Source: Morella rubra (taxonomy: Eukaryota > Streptophyta > Magnoliopsida > Fagales > Myricaceae). From it: a stretch of 64,000 nt of DNA. The stretch is taken from NCBI GenBank assembly GCA_003952965.2, contig CM025856.1, forward strand, positions 10,799,247 through 10,863,246. Direction: 5' to 3'. A program made the position numbers and the translations under genes. Of the stretch, positions 47,491 to 59,888 are shown piece by piece. The number at the start of each line of letters is the position of its first letter. Positions within the stretch are counted from its first letter, which is position 1. The notes under the pieces are model-generated. The model was given only the letters and a program-made list of their open reading frames with translations. It was not told the origin of the DNA and did no database searches.

Positions 47491-48480
47491 AATCTATCGA
47501 CAAGCCACCTTCTCCACGGCTTCATACACGACGGCAAATGAACATGGACAGAAGCCCTCTTCTCCATGGTTTCATCCACGACGGAAAGTTGAACGTTGAC
47601 AGAACCAAAAACGATGCCATTCTTCACATCGACGGAAACTTGCAACTCAGACCACACCATTCTTCACATCGGCATTAAAAGGGTATCGCCGACCAGATTG
47701 GGCTGGTGAAAGGCTTCTCCTGACTAGTGTTGGTTTTTTTCCCGATAGTAAAACAGGTCAGAGAAGACATATTCTCTACCGATGAAGAAGAATAGAGGTG
47801 GCTGACAGTCAATCCCGATGTAGTAGTGCCAACGAACGTTCCACCACCACATAACGTCGGCAAAGACAAAAGTCGACGGAAAAAATGATTATCTATGACG
47901 ACTGGTTCTGTCTTTGATGAGCAAGTTTCTTGTACTGAATTTAAATCTTTTAAATTTTCTCTCTCTATTCTTCTATGTAGTTAAAATTCTACCCTTCGGC
48001 CTCCTTAGTTAAACATTCACACCCAAATTTTAATGTAAGACTCATAAATTAAATTTAAGGTAGTTGAATTTTTTGTAAATTTACAATTCAGCTATAAAAT
48101 TTCAAAATAATGGGACTCTAATCTTCTAAAAGAATTTGAAGTACACCCTATCATACAAAACAAAGATCTAAAATCAACATGCTTATTTCATGACTAGCAC
48201 ACAATATAAAATTTGGATATTAACAAAATACACCAAAATAAATGTAAAGTAAAATTTCACCTTGGTCATAAATTTTAAATTAAACCATATATTTCCTTTT
48301 TCGATAATTCAGGATAGTGCAACACTTAGGATTGACAAATTAAAATTTCAATGTCTAGATTAACATGAAATAAAATCTAAATTGATAGACGATACTAGTC
48401 TCTAAGTCGAGGTCTTGCAGTTTCGAATTCGGTTCTTCAATTGGGATTAAATTTTTGGTGAAAATTTTGTTTTTTTCTTT
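47491..48480. other. Mixed repeat and AT-rich sequence
   Basis: After the duplicated blocks comes AT-rich DNA. The stretch 48302-48395 resembles 36590-36665, the minus-strand start of the LTR at 32884-36670, and may be a decayed LTR edge. Confidence 0.35.
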
Positions 48481-49200
48481 ACAGAATGTGTGGCTGGCTG
48501 CTTAGTAAGGTTGCTACAGTGCCCAGTGTGACTGGAGCAACCCTCTGACCGAAGTTGGTTTGAGGCCTAGCGGCCATGGACGCTGCGGACACCACTTTCA
48601 ATCTCGTGTGAGACATGGGTGGGGGCTTGTTTTGGGTTAAATGGCGGCCAGCCGCAAGCCTAAGGGTTGCATAGTGGCCACTAGTGGATAGCGGGCTCAT
48701 GGCCGGCTTAAGGCTGGCCATTTGGGGACAGCATGGCCAACCTAGCCATTCTCCTGGACGCCTCTTAGGTCAGGTTGCACGCCTAGGCCGGACGGGTAGG
48801 GCAACTTTGTGCCCAATGTGGCCTCATGGCCCAAAAGGTTTGAGTCCCTTTTTTTTAAAAGGGAGGATGATGAAAAACCGCACGGGCTGGGACGCGTTGG
48901 GCCAGCCCATGGCCGAATTCGATCTTGAACATGGCAGCTTGTGCGGGTTGAGAGGCCATGGGTCACAGACTAGGTTGAATCTGGATCTGTGGACCAAACC
49001 TAGTATGTGTTTGACCAAATCACGACCCAAGATCTGGTTCGGGTTTTACCCGAAGCATGTCACTTTACCGAATCAGGTTGTACCTAGATCGATGGGTAAA
49101 CAGATCAGCGAGTGGACCCGGTTTGACCGTACAGACTAGTTGACAGTATCGGTTTAACCAAGGTTGACAAAACAAAAAATTAGGATTCAAATGCAAGAGT
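48481..49200 (+). other. GC-rich island with a 151-codon ORF of unknown nature
   Basis: The composition changes sharply from AT-rich flanks to GC-rich. The longest ORF, 48684-49139, has no recognised domain and reads as arginine-, glycine- and proline-rich in a way common to chance frames in GC-rich DNA. It could be the 5' internal part of the Copia remnant that follows. Confidence 0.3.
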
Positions 49201-50149
49201 TAAATAGGATTGTTTAGAGGAAACTAATCCAAAGCCCCCCATTTTTGGTAATGGGAATCTATTTTATTGAGTGTTGGATGAAGCTAAAATAGGGGATTCC
49301 AATTTCTTAATTTTATAGTTTGTCCAATTTATTTCTTTGGAAGATAAATGAGGGTGCATGTGGAATGGAGGTGTTGACTAAAATAGTAATGCCGACCCAT
49401 TACAAAATTAGATGTCATTTAGATGATGGTTGTAGTTAACTAAATAAACACATACCCTAAAATAGTGATTATTTTGTTTATTTGGGGGTCAAATAGAAAC
49501 TATCTTGATAGATAGTTTCTATTTGCTTTTACAAGTTACTAAAATAGGATCATGTTTACATAAGGTAAAAGTTCTTGATACCTTCTATGGATAATGAATA
49601 TAAATGTTATATTCGGTTATTTTTTTTATTGATGTGTCATAGTGGGAGGTACCATTAGTTATTCGAAAACCCAAAACTAGTGGATTTATATATATACATG
49701 TGAATTGACTTTCTATGTTGTTGTAGATTTATTATACCAAACCTATACCCTGTGATGATTTTGGACTGGGCCAAGTTTTATATTGAAAAAAGGAATCCTA
49801 CTGAAAGTATGTTTATCATTAAAGTCAATTTAATGAATAGTCCATTAAATTATTAGTGTGTCTATTTAAGCACTATAGCTCACTTTTGCAATAAGTTGCA
49901 TGGGTTTAAGGAAAGCCAGAGATTATGTAAAAGGGATTTTGTGCAAGATATGGGAATGACTACAAGTGTTGCAGTGACTGCTATTTGTGTAATTTATTTG
50001 AGTTTACAAAGAGAATAAAACTTTGTTTTTGATGACTATAATTATATGTGCTAGAAATTTCTAGAAATGTGATTTCAATTTCAATTTCAAATTCAATGTG
50101 TTTATTGCTTTTGGCACTATTATTGATGGTTGTGTAGTTTTGAAAATGT
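49201..50149. other. Anonymous sequence before the Copia pol remnant
   Basis: No domain recognised. It may belong to the same Copia element (gag/protease side) in decayed form. Confidence 0.35.
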
Positions 50150-51184
50150 TGTGGACTTTATGAATAATGTTGACAAAGATGTAAATACCATTGTTACGAC
50201 TCTATAAAGAAAGGGATGGATGTTAATCTCACTTGTATGTGGCATTTGACACTTAGTGAGGGATGAGTCTTTGGACCTTATGGAGGTCGATCTCTACCCA
50301 ATTTGTGAGTTTTGCTTGCAAGGAATGATGATTGAGAATCCTTTTAAAGTAAAAGGAGTTAGAGCTACAAGATTGTTATAGTTGGTGCACATTGATGTAT
50401 GTGGTGTGTTTAACCACATAACTAGAGGAGGGTTTCTCCTCTTTCATCATTTTTGTAATGGTCATTCCAGATATGGTTATCTGTACTTGATAAATCACAA
50501 GTCTGAGTTTTTGAAAGGTTCAAGGAATTACAGAGTAAAATGGAAAAACAAACTGGAAATGAGTATCAAGATACTTAAATATCTGGATAATTTTGAATTT
50601 ATCTTAGAAATGAAAACATCATATCTCAGTTTTTTTCTCTTCCTGCACCACAGTACAATGGTGTTGCAGAAAATATGAAATTGAACTTTATAAGATACTG
50701 TTCAGTGGGAGATAAGCTTGGAAATATTGTCTGTATTCTTTTGGGGTTTTACCCAAAAAGGTTCACAAGGTATTATTTGATAAGCCCAAGTGAACAACTA
50801 GTGATTGTTAGTAAGAATACTATTTTAAAGGAGTACGGCCTATGTGGAGGTGAAAGCACGACAGTTTTTTATGAAACAGTCTGCTGAGCCAAATAAATGG
50901 GGCAAAGAAGATCGATAGATAAAGTGACAATATTGAACCTACTGATGAGTCTGAAGAATTCATAACTCATGAGCATTAGCTATAAATCCAATTTGATGAG
51001 ATAATCAAATCATTTGATTTCAAACAAAACATGGATGAGCCTTGTATTGACAAGAAGTCAGTGGGAGTTTAGTATTGTTTTTTATTTTTTATATTAGTGA
51101 TATACTACTCTTGGAACTGACGTTGGAGCGATGTCATCAGTGAAAAGATGGTTGATGACCCATGTTTTTAAAGTCTAAGACCTT
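50150..51184 (+). mobile_element. Copia pol remnant: integrase to start of reverse transcriptase
   Basis: A fossil. It shows a gag-pre-integrase-like stretch (about 50210-50350), an integrase core start (HIDVCGVFNHITRGGFL, HSRYGYLYLI in 50382-50678), a C-terminal linker (GFYPKRFTRYYLISPSEQ, 50675-50887) and an early reverse transcriptase box region near 51090-51130. Several breaks. The plus-strand reading stops at the LTR that begins at 51185. Confidence 0.7.
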
Positions 51185-52281
51185 TGAAAGACAACCACTT
51201 GAATTGATCGACTATCACATAGTCGATCCTTTTAATAAAACCCTAGCTGTGATACTGCGTGGGATCGTTAGGGATCTCAGATATCGGCCGTAGTATGATA
51301 TGGAAAACTCTTTTCCATTACTTCCCTTATATTTTTTATTCTGAATTTTAAGCTTCTACTAATTGCAATCATGTCCATTAACATATCACAATTCACCCCC
51401 GAGTATTTTAGATTGATTTGTGAAATCCCTTATGCTAAGAATTATTTGTTTATTTATCCTTCCACCATGCTATATTTCATATGAACCAATAGGACGAGAA
51501 TCATATAACCGATTAAGTCCCTGTCTTATATAATTCTTAATTCACAATATGTAACCCATTGAACTTCGAATTGTTTCCAAAACAATTTCAGAAATAAATA
51601 TATATTATATACATATATTAATTTTAAAAAATATTTTTCACAAAATTTCATTGGTCAATGGTTTCTTTTCTAGTCCAACCCTACATCGATATATTGAATA
51701 TACTGCCTCATTAAGAGATTGGTGGATTCCTTATTAAGCATTTATACAAATATATGTATTATGTACAAGACCTAACCTTATATGGAATATTTGACTTTAA
51801 AAGATCGTCACCAAATGACTCAGTCAAAGTACAAATACACAACAAAAAACCTGTATAAACCTCTCAGGTCTAAGGATAAATAAGCTAATTGTGTTGAATG
51901 CCTTCTCAACATCAGTGATCATTTCCAGAAGGTATTCATATTTGATCTTGTTCAATGCATGTAGTCTTACAGTGCACCCACTTATTTGCTTAAGGTCACC
52001 ACCTCAATGATGAAGTCCATCCTCCTATTTAATAGACGCACAACGACTGTAGACCAATTGTACATAAACATGTACCTTGGTAAAAAACAAACGTCAAGTG
52101 AATAAGGAACTGAAAAGTCATACTCCTCACATTTGATTTATTAATTAATGGCAAGACTTTTCTACAATGTCACTGAACAATATCTATGAAACATCTTATG
52201 TCACATCATAATACCTAGTAAATATAAACACTTGAGATCTAATTAAATAATTATAAATGATTTTAGGGCATAATTCTTACA
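51185..52281 (-). repeat. Solo LTR (Copia-type), minus strand
   Basis: Minus strand: starts TGTAAGAATTATGCCC, ends ...GTTGTCTTTCA. It shares long blocks, inverted, with the plus-strand LTR at 19334-20522 and with 40017-40568. No primer-binding site or polypurine tract adjoins either end, so it is solo. The flanks (ACCTT and CCAAG) show no target duplication. Confidence 0.6.
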
Positions 52282-52429
52282 CCAAGTTGTATAAATACTC
52301 AAAATCTATATTTTTCTATTGTTAGGTGAGGGTTTAAATAGTAGATCTTGGAACACCCCCCAAGCATGAGTAAATGAGAAATACAACTTCTAAAATATTA
52401 ATTGAGATTTAGGAAAAATAAAAACTCTT

Positions 52430-52704
52430 AGGGAAATGAAAAGACATATTGAAAATGCAAAAAGCAAGCTAAAAATAGCAAAATCATCAAAAATTTGCAA
52501 GACCTTGCTAAAGCTTGATGCCGATGAAAAAGGTAAAAAGGTAGACATCACTAAAGATAGCGGTATGATTGGAGCTTTCTTCTATTTAATGGCTTGTCCG
52601 CCCGATATTATGTTTAGTGTGTGTTTATGTGCTAGATTTCAATCTTGCTGTAAAGAATCCCATCTCGATGCTGTGAAAAAGAGTTTTTACGTATTTATTG
52701 GGTA
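52430..52704 (+). mobile_element. Copia reverse transcriptase/RNase H remnant (left half)
   Basis: A fossil piece with LDADEKGKKVD, then a GMIGAFFYLMACPPDIMFSV block and CARFQSCCKESHLDAVK. These are the reverse transcriptase-RNase H junction of the Tork/SIRE kind. It is cut at 52705 by the Athila-like element. The matching continuation lies at 61442-61752. Confidence 0.75.
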
Positions 52705-54518
52705 TGACTGAGCTAGAATATTGCATGATTAGTACATCTAATACCAATATAATTGCAATTCTTTCGTGTCACAATTATTGGTTTTAGATGGGAAATTGAT
52801 TAAGGATCATTAATCCAAGTTATGATTTAAATTGATAAAATATCATGGTATATGTTTTATTGTATAACTTGAGATTAAATTACATTTTCATGCAACATTT
52901 TATTCCTAAAAAGCATGTGTCTAGCTCATATTGTGTCCAGATACATTTGGAGAATCATTTTCTTTATCACATAAACACTATGATTATTGGCATTATAATT
53001 ATTTCATGAATTTAATCATATGATGCCAGGAGCTAATTAAATATTCTTTGTGCAGGTTGATAAAATTAATTATTCTATATAGAAGAGCCTGATGAGCCAA
53101 CTGTCCAAAAGCAAGTGAAAAGTCAGCCTGATGAGCCAACTGTCCAAAAGCAAGAGAAAAGTCAGCCTGATGAGCCAACTATCCAGGAGCAAGAGAAAAG
53201 TCAGCCTGATGATCCAACCCTCCAAGAGCAAGAGAAGAGCCAGTATAAAGAAAGAGAAAATATTCTAATCGAATTTTGCATTTTTTTTCTCTATGCTTTT
53301 CTCTCTTTTCCTTTTCCCTTTTCTCTTTTTCTTTTTCATCCCTTTCCCTTCTTTCCTCTTTTGGCCGGTCATCACTCTTTAATTTCTTTCTCTCACTTTT
53401 TTTTGCTTTTTCTCTTTGTCTCTCTCTTCTCCATTCCCTTTTTACCGTTTTCACTTTCTATGGTCCCCCACCCACCTAACAACTTTCACACTCTCTCTCT
53501 TTCCTCTATATTCTCTCCTTGGCTGATCAACACACTACCACATTTCACATTCACAATTCACTTTCACTTTTACCTTTTCCCATTGCTTTTCTCTCTACCA
53601 TTTTTTCTTTCTTCCCTCACTTAATGGCCGGCCATGCTCCATTCTCTCTTCTTCTCTTTTCCTCCATTGTTGCTACCTTGAAGCTCTCTTGAATAGTCAT
53701 TTTTAGTTTTTAGATTAGTTTTCTTTTTGCTTTATGAATCTAATGTCTTGAATTTCAATTCCTAGGCAATAGAATAAAGTTCTTGCTTTTTCATTTTCAT
53801 TTTGTTTTCTTGGCATTCTTGAATGTTCATGAATATTTTTGATGTTCTTGCTTCTTTAAGCTTGAACTTGGGCTGTAATGACAATTTATTACTTAGTCCA
53901 AGATTCTTGTGAAGTTTTATTCAATTCTTTTCATTTACATTCCGCAATTTAATTTTGGGTTTTACATTTCGTCATTTACTTTTCCGCAATTTAATTTCGT
54001 TCTTTACATTCCGTCATTTATTTTCCTGTCTTTACATTCCATCATTTACTTTCTCCGTCTTTACATTCTATTCTTTAAATTCTATTCTTTAATTTCCCGC
54101 TCTTAATTTGCGCTCTTTAATTTCCACACTTTAAATTCCGCTCTTTACATTTTGTCATTTTATTTCTGCTCTTTTTGCTTTCTATTCCTTACTTTCTGCA
54201 ATTTACGTTCGTCATTTAATTTCCGTCATTTGCTTTAAACTTCTTTTCATTCATGGTACTTTAATGTGGCCTCGAACTCCCAAAAATCCAAAAAATACGA
54301 ATTGATCTCCTTCAGTAACTTTTATGTTTCATTTTTTTACATTCACTGCACATATCACTTTTTTATTTTCTCTTTGTGATATATTATATCTCCTTTTTTC
54401 ATAAGTTTGAAATTAATCTATTTTTCCTAGGGAGACAATCTGGCCTTTGGGCTAATTATTCACGACATAACTTCTATACTTGGAATAGCCTTTGCGCTAC
54501 TCATTTTTGAGTGAGTCA
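52705..54518 (+). repeat. Left LTR of the Athila-like element
   Basis: Begins TGACTGAGCTAGAAT and ends ...GAGTGAGTCA. It contains a 39-base tandem repeat (four copies, 53087-53242), a pyrimidine-rich tract (53280-53640) and a degenerate TTTACWTTCCG-type array (53930-54240). Its right part is homologous to 4387-5726. Confidence 0.8.
53087..53242 (+). repeat. 39-bp tandem repeat in the Athila-like LTR
   Basis: Four copies of a unit containing GCCTGATGAGCCAACTGTCC and AAAGCAAG. The unit is a multiple of three and reads as a 13-residue repeat (SQPDEPTVQKQEK) in an ORF at 53115-53624. The related LTR at about 4720 has a single copy. Confidence 0.8.
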
Positions 54519-54677
54519 AATTTTTCAGATTTGTGATTTTCTTTCATTTCAATTTTTTTTTCTCATACCTTTACTTGCAAAAAAAAAAATTATCATACCC
54601 TTGTTTCTTTATCTCTGTTGCACTTTTATTTCTTTTCTACTGTTTTAGTGAGCCTCTGCTATTTGGATTGATGTCTG

Positions 54678-57500
54678 ATGCCTATTGTCAGAGACATTTC
54701 AAATAGATTATATAGAGTTACACCTAGTACTAGTAGTGACATTTACAGCACAAAGTTAGATAGTTCTTTTGTCTCTGCTACAAGTGAGGATACTGAAATT
54801 GATTTATACAGTCTTTTTGTGGAAGAGAATTTTGAAGAAACTATGGCTGCTCTTGCACTATGCACACTTAAAGACTTTTTGCAGCCCACATGAACCACCA
54901 CACCTCCACGTATCGTTTTACCTGAAGCCGCACATAATTTTCCAATTAAGCATGGGATGATGTTAGTTATACCTCAGTTCCACAGGATGGATTCTGAAAG
55001 TCCTTATCAGTATCTAACGGACTTTGAGATGATTTGCACAACTTTTATTACTAAAGTTGGCACTGATGAATTTATCAGACTTCGCTATTTTCCTTTTTCT
55101 TTAAAGGATTAAGCAAAAATTTGGTTTAATTCTTTAAGGCCTGATTCTATCTCTAGCTGGTCTGATATGCAACGTGAGTTCTTACAGGAAGTTTTTCCTT
55201 TTCAAAGAATTCAATTTTTACAAGAGTGAATTCGCCAATTCAATCAAAGACCTAATGAAACCTTCCACACCAGTTGGGAAAGGTTTAAGGATCTAGTTAG
55301 CATTTGTCCCATCATGGTTTTAAATCATGGAGGTTGGTGTACACTACACTTGCGCCTGAGTCCAAATAATTTTGTTAGCCCAAGGTTGTTTTTGCAAACA
55401 ATCTTCTTGATGATAACAAAGTTCTAAGTTTTTAAGGACTTTAGATTTTACAATATCAATCCTTTCTCTTAAAAGGATTTTTGTCAAGTATCATTGTTCT
55501 CTCTTTAAAAATTCTCTTTAAGCTACTTGATCTTCATTGTACTTGCTAAATGATCATCTTTTCATTGTAAATGGTTTTGAGAATGATTGAATTGGGATAG
55601 TTCTTGTTAAAGAACATTTTTTTTGACTAAGTGTTGGAAGTGTCAACACATTGACCCTAAGTGTCGACACATTGCACTATCTCCCGAAAGGTTGCTTTTC
55701 AGGCCATTCAAAGTGATTTTTTTGGCTAAGTATGGGAAGTGTCGACACATTGAAGTGTCGACACATTGAACTAACTCCCGAAAGTTTGGGCCATTCAAAA
55801 TGAATTTTTGCTAAGTATGGAAGTGTCGACACATTGACCTAAGTGTCGACACATTGAACTAACACCCGAGACTTTTTTCAAAGTTCAATGTGTCAGCACA
55901 TACCACATGTGTCGACACATTGTGTTATTTTGCAGATTTCTTTGAGCAACGTCAACTTATTCAAAAAGGTATCCAAATGTCTCAAATGACCTCCAACGGC
56001 ACTCAAGCTTTACAAGAAGACCCTTGGTGCCCTAGAAGCTTTAAATAGAAGAAGATGGAGAGAGAAAAGCAAGAGGTTGCGCCATTAACACTTGCCCTAA
56101 TTTCTAGAGAGAGAAAAAGCTTTCAAAGAGAAAGGAAGCTCCACCATCCAAAAAGCTCGTACTCCACCTGAAAATACTGTAGCTCTCTTGCAAATCTTGT
56201 CTCTTTGCACACCTCAGTACCTTACACTTGTTTATTCAGCTTAAAGAGCTTTTACTAAGATTCTCTTTGTACCCATTCTTGAAAAACACGTGAGTGTTTG
56301 TAAAAACACTTGTCCTACTTGTTGTGTAGAAGAAATCCTCTAGGTTGTGAGGATTTGAGAGAGTGAGTTAAAGTGTAAGCTCGAAAACACTTTGTAAAGG
56401 TTACTTAGCACCGTTAAGGTGTACTTACTATTTGGAAAATAGTGAAGGAAGCCCAAGGAAGTCAATAGCCTTGGGGGTGGACGTAGGCAAGTGTTGGCCG
56501 AACCACCTAAAAGACACGGTGTCATCTCTCTATCCTTATCTCCATTTATTTGTTGCACTTGTTTGTCTTTTCTTTCATTCTCTATATTAGTCCTTGATTA
56601 AATAGATTTAGTTTTCTGCTCCTTAGATCGGTTCCTTGCATATTGGGTTTAAAAGAAAAAGGGAGAAAAGTTTTATAAAACCCAATTCACCCCCCCTCTT
56701 GGGTTGTTTTTGACCTCTCAAATTTGTTTAAACTATGTGTAATGGAGAGTTCTTTAGCAAGGAACCTGATGAAGCATTGAAGTTCTTTGATTACCTAGTT
56801 GAAATTTGCCCAACAATGGAATACACGGTCTGACAGAGCACCTTTGGAAATACAACCTCTTAGAGCAATTGGTCGTGGGGTTAAATATGAACTCAAAGAG
56901 GATATTGATCTCCAAGCTCATATTGTTGCTTTGACTAGGAGGTTAGAGGTAATGGAATTAGAGAAGGTAAAGGCCGCAAAAGCAGTTGAGGTGTGTTCTA
57001 TATGCTCTGATGCAAGCCATAAGACTCGAGATTGTCTAATTTTTCCAGTATTTTAGGCATGTGGGTCGGATCAAATGCAATCAGTAAATTGGGTAAACTA
57101 AGAATAGAGTCAGTCATTTTCCAACACCTACAATCTGGGGTGGAGGAATCACCCAAATTTTTCATGGAAGAATGGTCAATCTACTCAACATCAATATCAG
57201 CCGCCTCCTCAGCCTCCTCAGCAACCATCTTATACCACCTCCTCAGCAACCATCTTATACACCACCTCCTCATCAACCATCCTATACACCACCTCCTCAA
57301 CTCCAATATCAGCCACCTCAGTTTCCTCAGAGTCATCCTATAGCATCATCTCTAGGCTTCCAGTCTCACGTAGCTGCTCAAAATTTTAAATCCCAACCAT
57401 CTGCTCAGCCAAAAAAAATCTCTGGACGATAGTATGGCAAAGATGGCCAACACACTTCAGCAATTCATGCATATTCAAGTCACTACTAATAGTCAGAACA
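54678..57500 (+). pseudogene. Athila-type gag remnant (split by a solo LTR)
   Basis: A fossil. Before the solo LTR: IPQFHRMDSESPYQYLTDFE, LRYFPFSLKD, KIWFNSLRPDSISSWSDMQ and NETFHTSWERFKDLVSICP, the core blocks of Athila/Tat-type retrotransposon gag. After it (56740-57056): a QQWNTRSDRAPLE segment and a CCHC zinc knuckle (CSICSDASHKTRDC), then a proline/glutamine-rich tail with PPPQPPSYT repeats (about 57170-57345). Broken in several places. Confidence 0.75.
55373..56720 (+). repeat. Solo LTR (Copia/Sirevirus-like) with perfect AATTT target duplication
   Basis: 1348 bases starting TGTTAGCCCAAGG and ending ...TGACCTCTCA, between direct copies of AATTT (55368-55372 and 56721-56725). The 3' part (56360-56720) has the same organisation as the LTR at 3197-4386, including CGAACCACCTAAAA and the CACCCCC..TTGGGTTG end. 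It carries six perfect copies of the palindrome TGTCGACA (55662, 55740, 55756, 55824, 55844, 55900) plus two variants, in repeat units with ACATTGAACTAAC. No internal region. Confidence 0.88.
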
Positions 57501-57639
57501 CTTAGACCATTACTGAATTGAGAGGAGCTGTTAGTTAGATGAGCACGACCTTCAGAACCATAGAGAAAAGGAAGTTTCCTGCACAATCACAACCTAATCC
57601 TCAAGTATACCAACAACAGCCTGTTCACAATGTTTCCAA

Positions 57640-58500
57640 TTAATTTATTGAGTCTGCAGAGGTAGTGATTACATTGAGGAGCAATAAGGAAGTCCAGCGC
57701 CCTGAGATGCCAATGGACAAACCGGTAGCTGAAGCCCTTACACATGAGGTCAAGATTGATGTTGATGAGGTCGAGAAAAAATTGATAGAAGAGGACAATA
57801 GAAGTATGGTTCAAAAACAAGGGGAAGTAGAAACTAGTAGGGAATATTGACCAGCAATTCCTTACCCCTCAGAGATTTGCAGCTGGTCAGAAGAACAAGT
57901 ATCACACCGAGATTCAGGAAATCTTCAAGCAAGTAAAGATCAACATTCCACTTTTGGATGTGATATAACAAATTCCTTCTTATGCAAATTTTTTGAAGGA
58001 ATTGTGCACGTTGAAGAGAAAGTTGAATGTGAAGAAGAAACCCTTCCTGACAGAGCAAATTAGCACCCTGATACTGAGTGAGACCCCTCAGAAGTTCAGA
58101 GATCCAGGCTCGCCAGCTATTTCTATCATTAGCGGGGAATCTGGTGTTGGAAAAGCATTATTGGATTTAGGGAGTAGTGTGAATTTACTACCATCACCAG
58201 TTTATGAGCAGTTGGGGTTAGGTGAATTGAAAAAGACCTCCATCATGCTTAGTTAGTTGATAGATCAGTAAAGGTGTCACATGGTATTACTGAAGATGTA
58301 TTGGTTCAAGTCGATAAATTTTACTATCCAGTGGACTTTGAAGTTCTAGATATGCAGTAGCCAGCATCTAGTATTTATCAGGTGCCTGTGATACTTGGTC
58401 GATCATTTTTGGCTACTTCAAACGCACTGATTAATTGCCAAAGTGGAGTATTGAAACTCACTTTTGGCAATATGACATTGTTATGAATGTATTCAATGCA
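57640..58500 (+). pseudogene. Athila-type protease region remnant
   Basis: A fossil. VITLRSNKEVQRPEMP (from about 57665), then KKPFLTEQISTLIL and ALLDLGSSVNLLPSPVYEQL (57993-58256) with the DLG form of the retropepsin active site usual in Athila. Finally VILGRSFLATSNALINCQSG near 58385-58440. Broken. No reverse transcriptase follows. Confidence 0.75.
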
Positions 58501-59888
58501 TGCAAGATGTCGCGAGTAGCTGTGATGATTCAAAAGTGCATGCAGTTGATATGATTGAGGACGTTGATATTTCAAAGCTGTTATCAGCACATAATTCTGA
58601 GAGTGTATTTGAGGATGACTCTTTCGAGTAGTCTGAGGTTTTTGATTAGTCAGTTCCTTCGTCAGGAGAGTTGATAGAATCAGAGGGGCAGTTGAAAGAC
58701 ACAGAAGATTCTTCTTAGTTATTGGACTCGAGTCACACAAGCAATTGGCCTATGCCAATCTTTGATCCAAATGACCCCTAGAGAGTCCTCTGACATTTCC
58801 CTTTTTCCTGTCTTTCTTTTTCTTTTCATTTTTTTAATTATTATTTGCATCATTTTTTTCTTCTTTTTTGAACTTGTTTGCTGCGATTTTCTGATGGTTT
58901 TCTAGTTAGCTTTGTGTTGATTTGCTTTTCTTTGTACACACATTTTTTGCTTCCCCTTATGCTTTTACATTGTGCATAATGTTTAATTTAGTTGGTAAGA
59001 GCAATTATGTCAAACTCACATGCTGGACTGATCTTACATAAACTACGCTTATTTTAACATGCCTCAATTCACTCCTTGTATGAATTTGAGTAGGTTGGTG
59101 AAAGGCATTTGATATAGAAACAAGTTAGGAGCGGGTTTTCAATTGATATTGCTTGTTTGGATTCATACAATATGCCTTATGTGAATCAAGATTTTGATTG
59201 AGAATGAACTTGCATGACATTTTTGCATCTCACACTAGCACACTTTACTTGGATAATTTGGACAGTTCAATTTTGAGCACATACTTGGGATTGCTTTTGA
59301 CATTTGGGAGATTGAGATTTTGAGAATCAGATAAGCGGTAGAGCTGCTGAACCACTGTTTAAAAAAAAAAGGAAGAAGAAAAAAGAAAACAAAAAGAAAG
59401 AAAACAAAACAAAACAAAACAAACTTGTGCAAATAACCATGATGATAGGCTTGAGTCGATGAACTCGAGTGTTGGGATGGAAATAGTTGTCTAAGCATTG
59501 GGAGCTACAAAATAGCTTTAAATTAACAGTGCTAAGCGTGAAAAAACTACCACTCCCATGTGTTTTTAAGCATGCTAGGGTCCTTTATTGGGCACTAATC
59601 CTAAGCTTGTCACTCTTGTGATTTCATTCATTCCTCTGTCTTGAATATTTCCCTACACACACACACACAACTGATTTCTTTATCTCCATGAAATGCTTGC
59701 ATGCTTGATGAGAACTATTTGAAAATGCAAGAGTGTTCAAAAATCTATTTCTTGACTTCATAATAAGATTTGGCGTTTAAGTTTGAATTCTAGTTAGTAT
59801 AGTTGATGCTTTGTTCCTGAGACGTGTCTAACTCATTCTTTTTTCAACTTTTTTGCTAAGAGATTATCAAAGAGTTAGTTGAGGGGTG
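58501..59888 (+). other. 3' internal region of the Athila-like element, non-coding
   Basis: After an acidic remnant (58500-58780) there is T-rich and simple-sequence DNA (AAAACAAAACAAAAC at 59400-59425, ACACACAC near 59655) and no pol domain. It ends in the purine tract GTTGAGGGGTG before the right LTR. Confidence 0.55.

Noticed and set aside
48684-49139. 151-codon ORF as a host gene
   Set aside because: The composition is that of a chance frame in a GC-rich patch. There is no domain, and overlapping frames are also open on the other strand.
51180-52286. Target duplication for the LTR at 51185-52281
   Set aside because: The flanking pentamers ACCTT and CCAAG do not match in direct orientation.
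53087-53242. CRISPR-like regularly spaced repeats
   Set aside because: The units are contiguous with no spacers, and the setting is a plant LTR.
53115-53624. 170-codon ORF as a real gene
   Set aside because: It is the LTR's 39-base repeat read in frame, followed by translated pyrimidine-rich sequence. No independent support.
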